Assembly: GCA_023394965.1 (NCBI GenBank)
Contig: JAEWZX010000042.1
Coordinates: 1-64,000, forward strand
DNA: 64,000 nucleotides
Source: Pseudomonadota bacterium
GTDB lineage: Bacteria > Pseudomonadota > Alphaproteobacteria > Sphingomonadales > Sphingomonadaceae
Direction: 5' to 3'
Shown here: in pieces, positions 24,145 to 32,266 of the stretch
Layout of the letters: every line of letters starts with the position of its first letter
Numbering within the stretch: the first letter of the stretch is position 1
The notes under the pieces: generated by a model
Databases searched by the model: none
What the model was told of the DNA's origin: nothing
The model's input: only the letters and a program-made list of their open reading frames with translations
Translations under genes and position numbers: made by a program

Positions 24145-24603
24145 TTAGCAGACCCGCTGGTATCCGAACTTGTGACCGACTTCTTTTGCTAAGGCAGGAT
24201 TGGCATCGTTGGAAAGATCTTTGAGAATAGGACAATCTGGCCGGTCATCGTTCGTGCAACCCGCGATAAGATGCTCAAGAGCGTCGATCATGGAAAGAAT
24301 TTCTGCCGCCTTGGCGCGCAGAGCACCCAAGTGTCCGGCGGCAACCTCCCGGACATCCTTGCTGGCTCTTTTCTCGTCGTGCCACAGACCGAGCAATTCG
24401 CCGATATCATCTACCGAAAAGCCAAGGTTGCGGGCGCGGCGGATGAACCGCAGCGTATGTATTTCGGCAGGGCCGTAAAGCCGATAGCCAGCTTCGGTGC
24501 GTTCGGCCGCTCCGATCAGACCGATTTTCTCATAATGCCTGATCATCTTGGCCGACACGCCACTGTCTGCGGCGGCCTCACCAATTGTGTGCAGTTGGCT
24601 CAT
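24145..24603 (-). CDS. cueR: Copper-responsive MerR-family regulator (CueR-like)
   Basis: 152 residues. The N-terminal winged helix reads HTIGEAAADSGVSAKMIRHY and GLIGAAERTEAGYRLYG; the RHYE and GYR signatures are typical of CueR/HmrR. The metal loop has CTNDDRPDCPILKDL, i.e. C-x7-C as in CueR (Cu(I)/Ag(I) site). It binds its own operator at 24617-24635 and probably activates the promoters at 24676-24706 (rightward) and 23666-23696 (leftward). Confidence 0.88.
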   Translation of the reverse strand: MSQLHTIGEAAADSGVSAKMIRHYEKIGLIGAAERTEAGYRLYGPAEIHTLRFIRRARNLGFSVDDIGELLGLWHDEKRASKDVREVAAGHLGALRAKAAEILSMIDALEHLIAGCTNDDRPDCPILKDLSNDANPALAKEVGHKFGYQRVC

Positions 24604-24616
24604 GCATGCTGGATAA

Positions 24617-24635
24617 CTTTCCCACGATAGGAAAG
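24617..24635 (-). promoter_or_regulatory. cueR: CueR operator in its own promoter
   Basis: CTTTCC and GGAAAG flank CACGATA on the plus strand (imperfect CueR-like inverted repeat) 14 bases upstream of the cueR start. On the minus strand TTTGCT and TATCCA could serve as -35 and -10 with an 18-bp spacer. Position suggests autoregulation. Confidence 0.5.
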
Positions 24636-24675
24636 CAAACAGCCTGCGCCGACAATTTTTATTCTGACGCCCCTC

Positions 24676-24706
24676 TTGACCTTCCCATGATGGGAAGCCC
24701 TATCTT
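24676..24706 (+). promoter_or_regulatory. CueR-type promoter reading right
   Basis: -35 TTGACC (24676-24681), exactly 19 bp, -10 TATCTT (24701-24706). The spacer contains a perfect inverted repeat CTTCCCAT-G-ATGGGAAG (24681-24697). This is the classic architecture of CueR/MerR-activated copper promoters. It should drive the small ORF at 24775, the Met-rich protein and possibly the genes beyond. Confidence 0.82.
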
Positions 24707-24774
24707 TTGGGTAATGTTCGATTCGCGGAGAAAGGTTATAAGAAGAAAGCGCACTCCCGCGCATTGACGCCGAC

Positions 24775-24897
24775 ATGCCCAGAAGCCGCACCGCCCTGGA
24801 AAAAATGCAAGCCAGATATGTGCGGATGACCCAGGCAGGTGACCTGAGCGGCAAGTTCGCGCGCTTCCAGTTCCTGCGCATGACGACGCAAAGCTGA
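24775..24897 (+). CDS. Small basic 40-aa ORF downstream of the CueR-type promoter
   Basis: ATG 24775 to TGA 24897. The product begins MPRSRTALEKMQARY and contains MTQAGDLSGKFARFQFLRM; it is basic and helical in composition. It lies 68 bases after the CueR-type -10 box and is the first complete frame in the transcript. There is no good ribosome site (only GACGCCGAC before the ATG). It might be a real small protein or a chance frame. It is in the same frame as the following Met-rich protein, separated by the TGA. Confidence 0.35.
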   Translation: MPRSRTALEKMQARYVRMTQAGDLSGKFARFQFLRMTTQS

Positions 24898-24927
24898 ACT
24901 TATCGGAACAATGAAAGGAACTTTTTT

Positions 24928-25269
24928 ATTAATAGTTTTAAATTAGCGGCGCTCGGAGCCTTGGCGACCGCCGGTCTCGCAACAGCTGCGGCCGCGCAAT
25001 CCCAAGTCGATCATCAGCCCGCTCCACAAGAGAGCTCGCAAGGCCAAGAGAGCAGCCACGAGCATGGTGCAATGCAGGGCGAAATGTCGGACATGGATGG
25101 TGACATGTCCGGGATGATGGCGATGATGAACAACCCCGAGATGCGCGCTGAAATGATGGCGATGATGAACGATCCGGAAATGCGCGCTCAAATGATGGAC
25201 ATGATGCGCAACTGCAATGAAATGATGAAGATGAAACAGGAACAGATGTCGAATGAAGAGGCAGGGTAA
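24928..25269 (+). CDS. Met-rich small periplasmic protein (copper-binding candidate), start uncertain
   Basis: The frame encodes INSFKLAALGALATAGLATA, an obvious signal peptide ending AAAAQ, then QPAPQESSQGQESSHEH and a Met-rich half with two near-identical units (MMAMMNNPEMRAEMMAMMN, MMAMMNDPEMRAQ). No ATG, GTG or TTG precedes the signal peptide in frame; I give ATT 24928, behind AAAGGA, as a possible start. TTG 24961 would cut the signal peptide. An ATG at 24911 is one base out of frame across a run of six T; one extra T would join it. So there is a frameshift, slippage, sequencing error or a rare start. Confidence 0.6.
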   Translation: MNSFKLAALGALATAGLATAAAAQSQVDHQPAPQESSQGQESSHEHGAMQGEMSDMDGDMSGMMAMMNNPEMRAEMMAMMNDPEMRAQMMDMMRNCNEMMKMKQEQMSNEEAG

Positions 25270-25312
25270 TCCTGAGCACCACACGTCAATTTGCCAGATT
25301 GTCTTCGCCTAA

Positions 25313-25338
25313 GCCTGCCCCCTCCCTGCGGGGCAGGC
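25313..25338 (+). terminator. Hairpin after the Met-rich gene
   Basis: GCCTGCCCC (25313-25321) pairs perfectly with GGGGCAGGC (25330-25338) around an 8-base loop, 43 bases after the stop. No T run follows, so it may be a pause or partial terminator. Confidence 0.5.
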
Positions 25339-25463
25339 ACCATCCGAACAATGATCGGTGAATCCTGCTGATCTCATGTCCCATGCAAGCGGACCGTATT
25401 TATGATTTCTACCACAACAGATCCCGAAGGCTTGTCGAGGCTCGGCTGCGCCCGTAGAGTTAG

Positions 25464-25823
25464 ATGATGCAGTTACTGCGCTCTCTTGGAATTTTTCTGA
25501 TTGCTTGCGGACTCTTTGTCCAGTCGGCCGCTCATGCCTCGGCGGTGCCGCAAGCACCGGCGGGAAGCGAGGCGGCGTGTAACGAGATGCGCATGGAGAC
25601 TGGTGCTACGACCGCTTCGGAAGACCAACCCGGACCGTGCAAAAATCTTCGCCTGGATTGCCTTGTGGCCCTCGGTTGTATCGCTCCACTGGCCATGATC
25701 ACAGCCCCATCAGGCGAACGTACGAAAATTGCTGTGCGTTCGTTGTTCACCCCATTTGCCGCATATTCTCTGGCTCTCGTTGATCAAGGACCCGAGCCGC
25801 CGCCCCCGCAAGAGCAATTCTGA
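25464..25823 (+). CDS. Small secreted protein preceding the cus operon
   Basis: 119 residues: signal peptide (LGIFLIACGLFVQSAAHA), then four Cys in ACNEMRMETG, GPCKNLRLDC and LVALGC, and a Pro-rich end GPEPPPPQEQF. Small secreted proteins with a Pro-rich end often precede RND metal-efflux genes (CzcI/CopL-like position), with unclear function. I recognise no defined domain. ATG 25464 (or 25467) has only a weak AGAG. 115 bases before cusC. Confidence 0.65.
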   Translation: MMQLLRSLGIFLIACGLFVQSAAHASAVPQAPAGSEAACNEMRMETGATTASEDQPGPCKNLRLDCLVALGCIAPLAMITAPSGERTKIAVRSLFTPFAAYSLALVDQGPEPPPPQEQF

Positions 25824-25938
25824 GTATTGCCAGGGACTGCCCTGCATACTGAAGCTGAACGAATTTTCCGTCGCGCCTAGCGATGGTCGTTTGTTCCGTC
25901 CGCGCTTATATCGCGCGCTCTAGCGGAATCTAGAAATC

Positions 25939-27174
25939 ATGCAGAAAATTTGCTGGACCGCATTTCCGGTCCTGCTGGCTTTGGCGCCAGCTAGTTACGC
26001 GCAGTCAATCGGCTACGAGGAGGCATTGAGAGCGGCCGTTAGCGAACAGCCGCAGGTGCGAGCGCGGGAGTTGCAGCTCGAGGCACGTCGCAGCGTCGCT
26101 GATGCAGCTGACGAACTACCAGATCCTCGCCTCCGCGCTGGGATTCAGAACCTTCCGGTGGCAGGCCCGGCAGCCTTCGAGATCGACCGGCAGCTGCCCA
26201 CCCAGATCCAGGTCGGTGTGGAGCAGGACATACCCAATCTCGCGGAGCGCCATGCGAGAGCGCGCATGGCAGTGGCCGATATAGATCTGGCTTCCGCGCA
26301 GTTGACCCGCGCGCAGCTCACGGCTCGGCTTGGAGCAGGCGAGGCCTGGATTTCGCTCGCGTACACCCAACAGGCTCTGAATGTTATCGATGAGGCACTT
26401 AGGCAGATCGAAAGGCTGGTGCCCTTGGCGCGGAGCGCCGTTGCGGCGGGATCGGCCAGGCCGGCTGAGAGCCTCGAAATTCGCCGTGCGGTACTGGAAG
26501 TCGAGGACATGCGGACCCGCCTAGAAGGCGACCTTGACGCGGCACGGGCCATGTTGGCGCGATATGCTGCTGTGCAAGGCGCAGTTGCCACCGGGGCTAT
26601 CCCCGCGGCGGATGTCGATGCCGAGCGACTCCGGGCGACCCTAGAGCTTAATCCCGATATCATTCTCGCTATCGCACAGGTTCGACAGGCAGATGCGAGG
26701 ATCGATCTTGCCCGGTCGGAGAAGCGGCCCGATTTCGGCATCAATGTCAGCTATGGCAGGCGCGATCCGATGTTCGGTGATGTCGTCTCGGTCATGGGCT
26801 CGATTACGCTCCCCATCTTTGCGGGCAGGCGGCAGAACCCGAGGATTGCCGCTGCTGAAGCCGAAGCAAGCGCAGCGCAAGCAATTCAGCTTGATCGCTT
26901 GCGCGAACTGCAAGCGCAATTCGAGGCCGACCTTGCCGCTTGGCGCAGCGCATACCGCCAGTGGCAGCGAGCCACGGAGGAGTTGCTACCCCTCGCCCAA
27001 AGCCGGGCTGATCTCGAAAGGGCCAGCTTCGCGGCAAACCGCGCCGAACTGCTGGACGTCATCGAAGCGATCAAGGCGCTGGCGCTCCTACAAATCGAAA
27101 TCCTTGAGCGTGAGGAGGCGACAGTTGAAGCCGCGACGACCTTGCGACTGACCTATACGGAGTTCCAGCCATGA
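25939..27174 (+). CDS. cusC: Outer-membrane efflux protein (TolC family, CusC/CzcC-like)
   Basis: 411 residues; signal peptide (FPVLLALAPASYAQ), then the two OEP repeats with long helices: EEALRAAVSEQPQVRARELQ in the first and INVSYGRRDPMFGDVVSVMG then LPIFAGRRQNPRIAAAEAEA in the second. The latter motif is typical of heavy-metal-type TolC proteins. It forms the outer-membrane channel of the Cus tripartite pump. Its stop overlaps the cusB start (ATGA). Symbol follows context, since CzcC and CusC are hard to separate by sequence. Confidence 0.88.
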   Translation: MQKICWTAFPVLLALAPASYAQSIGYEEALRAAVSEQPQVRARELQLEARRSVADAADELPDPRLRAGIQNLPVAGPAAFEIDRQLPTQIQVGVEQDIPNLAERHARARMAVADIDLASAQLTRAQLTARLGAGEAWISLAYTQQALNVIDEALRQIERLVPLARSAVAAGSARPAESLEIRRAVLEVEDMRTRLEGDLDAARAMLARYAAVQGAVATGAIPAADVDAERLRATLELNPDIILAIAQVRQADARIDLARSEKRPDFGINVSYGRRDPMFGDVVSVMGSITLPIFAGRRQNPRIAAAEAEASAAQAIQLDRLRELQAQFEADLAAWRSAYRQWQRATEELLPLAQSRADLERASFAANRAELLDVIEAIKALALLQIEILEREEATVEAATTLRLTYTEFQP

Positions 27175-28679
27175 GAGCCAAAATGGGAGCCGCGTGGGAC
27201 AAACTGTCGCCGCGCCAGAAATCCTGGACGATGGCGGCAACGGTCGCCCTGATCAGCGTCACCGCAGGATACGGGTTATCGCAGCGGGGTGAGAGCGGAA
27301 GTCAGGCAAATGGCAACGGGGGATCATCCAGCGCCGAATGTGAGGACGTGCTTTACTGGTACGATCCGATGGTGCCGGGACAGCGTTTCGACGAGCCTGG
27401 AAAATCGCCGTTCATGGATATGGAACTTGTTCCCAAATGCGCTGGCGAGGAGGCCACCTCCGGGGTTCAGATCGACGCGGGGCTTGTCCAGAACTTCGGC
27501 ATCCGCACCGCCGAGGCCGAATACGGCGTACTTGAGCCGGACGTGTCCGTTACCGGTGTTCTCGCTTACAATGGGCGGGACGTTGCAATTGTCCAGCCAA
27601 GGGCTGGCGGCTTTGTACAACGAACCTATGGGCGTGCTCCAGACGATGTGGTGAGCCGAGGCGCGCCGCTGGCCGATATTCTCGTACCCGAATGGGGAGG
27701 AGCGCAGCAGGAATATCTGGCCGTCCTGAACAGCGGCGATGAACAGCTTGCACAGGCCATGCGCGAGCGGATGCGGCTGCTCGGCATGTCGAATGGGCAA
27801 ATTTCATCGGTGGGCCGGACCGGCCGCGCGCAGGCGACGATCACGGTCACCGCGCCGACCGGCGGGGCCATCACCATGCTCGGCGTGCGACCCGGCATGA
27901 CCGTGATGGCAGGCCAGACCCTGGCGGAAATAACCGGATTCTCGCCGATCTGGCTCGAGGCATCGGTGCCCGAAACACAAGCAGCGAATATCCGGGTCGG
28001 CCAACCTGTCAGTGCAACCCTGACCGCGTTTCCCGATGAGAGATTTTCCGGACCGATCATCGCGATCTTGCCGAGCGCACAGGATGCCAGCCGGACAATC
28101 ACCGTCCGCGCACAATTGCCCAATCCTTCCGGACGGCTCAAGCCGGGCATGTTCGCGCAGGTCTCGCTGACCCCCGACACCCGGCGCGCTCTGCTGGTTC
28201 CTTCCGAAGCGGTGATCCGGACCGGGCGCCGCACCATCGTCATGATCAAGCAGGACGAGGGCGGCTTCATGCCTGCCGAAGTCCGGATCGGCCGTGAGGC
28301 GGGAGGCAGGACCGAAGTGCTGGCCGGCCTTTCGCAAGGCGAAGAGGTCGTGACCTCGGGCCAGTTCCTGCTCGATTCCGAGGCAAGCCTGGCAGGACTT
28401 GATGTTCGTGCGATCGATGAGGCAGGTCCGAACCGGGACGGTGAAGACCAACCAGTGACATTCAGCGCAATGGGGACGATCGAGAAGATTGCCGATGGCT
28501 CCGTCACGCTGCGGCACGGACCTGTCCCGCGGCTAGACTGGCCCGCCATGACGATGAGTTTCCGCACGAAGAATGCAGCGCAGATCAGCGGGTTCGAGGA
28601 AGGCGATAGAGTGCGCTTTACCTTCACCCAGCAGGACGCCGGCCCCCGTATCGAGACCATCAGGAGTGCCGGGCAATGA
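27171..28679 (+). CDS. cusB: Periplasmic adaptor CusB with C-terminal CusF domain
   Basis: 502 residues. One N-terminal anchor (SWTMAATVALISVTAGYGL), then a heavy-metal-binding domain at 57-90 (LYWYDPMVPGQRFDEPGKSP, FMDMELVPKC), then the membrane-fusion body (VSVTGVLAYNGRDVAIVQPR; GTVMAGQTLAEITGFSPIWL-like segment; SRTITVRAQLPNPSGRLKPG). The last 75 residues are a CusF domain with RHGPVPRLDWPAMTMSF, holding the H, W, M, M copper ligands. So adaptor and chaperone are fused. Coupled to cusC and cusA by 4-base overlaps. Confidence 0.93.
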   Translation: MRAKMGAAWDKLSPRQKSWTMAATVALISVTAGYGLSQRGESGSQANGNGGSSSAECEDVLYWYDPMVPGQRFDEPGKSPFMDMELVPKCAGEEATSGVQIDAGLVQNFGIRTAEAEYGVLEPDVSVTGVLAYNGRDVAIVQPRAGGFVQRTYGRAPDDVVSRGAPLADILVPEWGGAQQEYLAVLNSGDEQLAQAMRERMRLLGMSNGQISSVGRTGRAQATITVTAPTGGAITMLGVRPGMTVMAGQTLAEITGFSPIWLEASVPETQAANIRVGQPVSATLTAFPDERFSGPIIAILPSAQDASRTITVRAQLPNPSGRLKPGMFAQVSLTPDTRRALLVPSEAVIRTGRRTIVMIKQDEGGFMPAEVRIGREAGGRTEVLAGLSQGEEVVTSGQFLLDSEASLAGLDVRAIDEAGPNRDGEDQPVTFSAMGTIEKIADGSVTLRHGPVPRLDWPAMTMSFRTKNAAQISGFEEGDRVRFTFTQQDAGPRIETIRSAGQ

Positions 28680-31600
28680 TCGCGCGCATTATCGATGCCT
28701 CGATCGCCAATCGGCTTTTCATCGTCCTCGCCGCCATAGCTGTGACCCTTGGCGGGTTCTGGGCCGTCCGCACAACTCCGGTCGATGCTTTGCCCGATCT
28801 GTCCGATGTCCAGGTTGTCGTCCGATCCAACTATCCGGGCCAGGCGCCCCGGATTGTCGAGGACCAGGTGACCTACCCGATGGCCACGACCATGCTGTCG
28901 GTGCCGGGAGCGAAGACCGTACGCGGCTACTCGATGTTCGGCGACAGCTACGTTTATATCATTTTCGAGGACGGTACCGACCTTTACTGGGCACGGTCGC
29001 GGGTGCTCGAATATCTCAATCAGGTGCAGAACCGCCTGCCCGAGGGTGTTACGAGCACGCTCGGTCCGGATGCGACGGGCGTGGGGTGGATTTACGAATA
29101 TGCGCTTGTCGATCGCACGGGCGGTCATGACCTTGCCGGGCTGCGCAGCCTGCAGGACTGGTTTCTGCGCTACGAGCTCAAGACGATCCCCGGCATTGCC
29201 GAAGTCGCGAGTGTCGGCGGTATGGTGAAACAATACCAGATCGTGCTCGAACCTTACCGGATGGCATCGTTCGGCGTCACGCATGCCGAGATCGTAAACG
29301 CCATCCAGTCGTCCAACCAGGAGGCCGGCGGTTCGATCGTCGAGATGGGTGAGGCCGAATACATGGTACGCGCGTCGGGCTATCTGACGACGCTGGACGA
29401 TTTCCGCGAGATTCCCCTCAGGACTGCAACTGGCGGGGTTCCGGTTACCCTTGGCGATGTCGCCACGATCCAGGTCGGGCCGGAGCTGCGCCGCGGCATT
29501 GCCGAGCTCAACGGCGAAGGAGAGGTCGCCGGCGGCATCATCGTTCTCAGACAGGGCGCGGACGCTCGCAGCGCAATCCAGGCGGTCGAGGAAAAGCTGG
29601 ACGAATTGCAGGCGAGCCTTCCCGAGGGCGTCGAGATCGTCACCACCTACGACCGATCGCAGCTTATCGACGCCTCGGTGGAGAATTTGACGACCAAGCT
29701 GATCGAGGAGTTCATCGTCGTCGCGATCGTATGCGCGCTGTTCCTCTGGCACGCACGTTCGGCACTTGTCGCCATCATCACCCTGCCTTTGGGCGTGCTC
29801 GCGGCGTTCATCGTGATGCGTTTCCAGGGGGTGAATGCCAATATCATGTCGCTGGGCGGGATCGCTATCGCGGTCGGCGCCATGGTCGATGCAGCCGTTG
29901 TGATGATCGAAAATGCGCACAAGCATCTCGAGCGATGGGAGCATGAAAATCCCGACACGGTGCTTTCGGTCAAGGAACGCTGGCGGATCATCGCCGATGC
30001 ATCGAAGGAAGTGGGACCGGCGCTGTTCTTCAGCCTTCTGATCATAACCTTGTCGTTCCTGCCCGTGTTTACCCTACAAGCCCAGGAAGGCCGGTTGTTT
30101 GCACCGCTTGCCTTCACCAAGACCTATGCCATGGCGGCGGCTGCGCTGCTGTCGGTTACACTGGTTCCGGTGATGATGGGCTGGCTGATCAGGGGTAAGA
30201 TACCGTCAGAAGACTCCAATTTCCTCAATCGCTGGCTGACCAGGATTTACCGACCGGGCCTTAATTGGGTGATGCGCTGGCCAAAAGCCACGCTCGCGGT
30301 TGCAGGCGCGATCTTCCTCACCACGCTGATCCCCTTCTCGCAGCTCGGCGGAGAGTTTCTCCCGCCGCTCGACGAGGGCGATCTGCTCTACATGCCGAGC
30401 GCCCTTCCCGGTCTATCGCCAGGCGAGGCCTCGGCGCTGCTGCAGCGCACCGACCGCCTCATCAAATCGGTACCGGAAGTCGAAACAGTCTTCGGCAAGG
30501 CCGGCCGTGCAGATACGGCTACCGACCCGGCTCCGCTCACCATGTTCGAGACCACGATCCGGTTCCGGCCGCGGGAGGAATGGCGCGAAGCCATGACGAC
30601 TGATGCGCTGATCGAAGAGCTCGACCGGGTCGTTCAAGTGCCCGGTCTCGCCAATGTCTGGGTACCCCCTATCCGTAACCGCATCGATATGCTGGCGACC
30701 GGGATCAAGAGCCCGATCGGGGTCAAGGTTTCGGGCGAGGATCTTGCAGAGATCGAACGGGTGGCGCTCGAGGTCGAGGGTGTGGCAAAGACGATTCCCG
30801 GCGTCAGTTCGGCTCTGGCCGAGAGGCTTTCCGGCGGGCGCTACGTCGATGTCGACATCGATCGCGCCGCAGCGGCGAGATACGGCCTCAACATCTCCGA
30901 TATCCAGCAGATCGTCTCGGGCGCTATTGGTGGGGCCAATGTCGCGCGGACTGTTGAAGGTCTGGCGCGCTATCCGATCAATGTGCGCTACCCCCGTGAA
31001 ATTCGCGACAGCGTGGACGAATTGCGAACCTTGCCCCTCCTGACGCCGTCGGGACAACAGATTACGCTCGGCACGGTCGCACGGATCGGCGTCAGCGATG
31101 GCCCCCCCATGCTCAAGAGCGAACAGGGACGATTGACCAGCTACATCTATGTGGATGTGCGCGACCGCGATCTTACATCGGTGGTTGCCGACCTCCAAGA
31201 AGCGGTCGCCGCAAGCGTCAATCTTCCGGCGGGCGTCAGCCTGTCCTACGCGGGTCAGTTCGAGTACCTTACCCGCGCCTACGAACGGCTGCAGATCGTC
31301 GTACCCGCCACGCTCGTCATCATTTTCCTGCTGCTCTATCTGATCTTCAGAAGGTGGGACGAGGCAATGCTTATCATGGGTACGCTGCCATTCGCCCTGT
31401 CAGGCGGCTACTGGCTCCTCTATCTGATGGGCTACAACCAGTCGGTCGCAACTGCCGTCGGATTCATTGCCCTGGCAGGTGTATCGGCCGAGTTCGGCGT
31501 GATCATGCTGATCTATCTCAAGGCAGCCCTCGAGAAACGAAGTGGCGATTTGAGCGCCGAGGAAGTGGATCAGGCGATCCGCGAAGGGGCGCTCTTGCGT

Positions 31601-31843
31601 GTCCGACCCAAGGCGATGACCGTAGCGGTGATCCTTGCGGGTCTGTTCCCGATCTTGATCGGTACCGGAGCTGGCTCGGAGGTGATGAGCCGGATCGCGG
31701 CACCGATGATCGGCGGTATGATTACCGCGCCGCTCCTGTCCATGTTCCTGCTTCCCGCCGCCTATCTGTTGTTGCGGCGCCCCCGTCCGGAAAAACCGGC
31801 CAACCCTCAAGGAGAAGAAGAATGCGTACCCCAACCTATATGA
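28676..31843 (+). CDS. cusA: Heavy-metal RND efflux pump CusA (Cu/Ag type)
   Basis: 1055 residues, 12 helices in two halves. Helix 4 region reads GGIAIAVGAMVDAAVVMIEN followed by AHK, the signature of the monovalent (HME4, Cu+/Ag+) subgroup, unlike the DFGxxxDGA of CzcA. The N-terminus RIIDASIANRLFIVLAAIAV and ALPDLSDVQVVVRSNYPGQA are typical CusA. Proton-driven export of Cu(I)/Ag(I) from periplasm and cytoplasm through CusC. The end overlaps the cusF start by 22 bases. Confidence 0.95.
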   Translation: MIARIIDASIANRLFIVLAAIAVTLGGFWAVRTTPVDALPDLSDVQVVVRSNYPGQAPRIVEDQVTYPMATTMLSVPGAKTVRGYSMFGDSYVYIIFEDGTDLYWARSRVLEYLNQVQNRLPEGVTSTLGPDATGVGWIYEYALVDRTGGHDLAGLRSLQDWFLRYELKTIPGIAEVASVGGMVKQYQIVLEPYRMASFGVTHAEIVNAIQSSNQEAGGSIVEMGEAEYMVRASGYLTTLDDFREIPLRTATGGVPVTLGDVATIQVGPELRRGIAELNGEGEVAGGIIVLRQGADARSAIQAVEEKLDELQASLPEGVEIVTTYDRSQLIDASVENLTTKLIEEFIVVAIVCALFLWHARSALVAIITLPLGVLAAFIVMRFQGVNANIMSLGGIAIAVGAMVDAAVVMIENAHKHLERWEHENPDTVLSVKERWRIIADASKEVGPALFFSLLIITLSFLPVFTLQAQEGRLFAPLAFTKTYAMAAAALLSVTLVPVMMGWLIRGKIPSEDSNFLNRWLTRIYRPGLNWVMRWPKATLAVAGAIFLTTLIPFSQLGGEFLPPLDEGDLLYMPSALPGLSPGEASALLQRTDRLIKSVPEVETVFGKAGRADTATDPAPLTMFETTIRFRPREEWREAMTTDALIEELDRVVQVPGLANVWVPPIRNRIDMLATGIKSPIGVKVSGEDLAEIERVALEVEGVAKTIPGVSSALAERLSGGRYVDVDIDRAAAARYGLNISDIQQIVSGAIGGANVARTVEGLARYPINVRYPREIRDSVDELRTLPLLTPSGQQITLGTVARIGVSDGPPMLKSEQGRLTSYIYVDVRDRDLTSVVADLQEAVAASVNLPAGVSLSYAGQFEYLTRAYERLQIVVPATLVIIFLLLYLIFRRWDEAMLIMGTLPFALSGGYWLLYLMGYNQSVATAVGFIALAGVSAEFGVIMLIYLKAALEKRSGDLSAEEVDQAIREGALLRVRPKAMTVAVILAGLFPILIGTGAGSEVMSRIAAPMIGGMITAPLLSMFLLPAAYLLLRRPRPEKPANPQGEEECVPQPI

Positions 31844-32208
31844 TCCTGCTCGCGGCACCGCTGGCGCTTGCAGCCTGCGACGCTGCAGACGACAGCTCAG
31901 AGACCATGATGTCAGACGACATGGCGAACTCGGACAGCATGCCCATGTCAGGCGAAATGCCGATGGCGGAGGAGACCGGCGGCGAGCAGAGCGCCAGCGC
32001 GGAGGGAACGGTTACAGCCATCGATTCCGAGGCGGGCACTGTGACCATCGAGCATGGTCCGGTCGAAAGTATCGGGTGGCCCGCGATGACCATGGCATTC
32101 GAAGCCGACGCGCAAATCCTCGAACAGGTCAGTGTCGGTGAGGGAATAGCCTTTAAATTTCGTACTGGAACCGAAGGCAGCGTCGTTACCTCGGTAACGC
32201 CGCGATAG
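31822..32208 (+). CDS. cusF: CusF-type copper-binding lipoprotein
   Basis: 128 residues; lipoprotein signal ending LAAPLALAACDAAD. A Met/Asp/Ser-rich spacer (MMSDDMANSDSMPMSGEMPM) leads to a CusF domain with TIEHGPVESIGWPAMTMAFE, containing His, Trp, Met, Met ligands of Cu(I). It would hand Cu(I) to CusB. This is a second CusF unit besides the one fused to cusB. ATG 31822 has GGAG upstream within the end of cusA. Confidence 0.9.
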   Translation: MRTPTYMILLAAPLALAACDAADDSSETMMSDDMANSDSMPMSGEMPMAEETGGEQSASAEGTVTAIDSEAGTVTIEHGPVESIGWPAMTMAFEADAQILEQVSVGEGIAFKFRTGTEGSVVTSVTPR

Positions 32209-32266
32209 CATGAAGGGTGGGAGGCGCTCGGTTGCGCCGGTGCCTCCCACGCAAAAACAGGTGAAT

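Noticed and set aside
27626..29944. Minus-strand 772-codon frame opposite cusB/cusA
   Set aside because: A GC-driven shadow of two clear efflux genes; composition is unlike real proteins.
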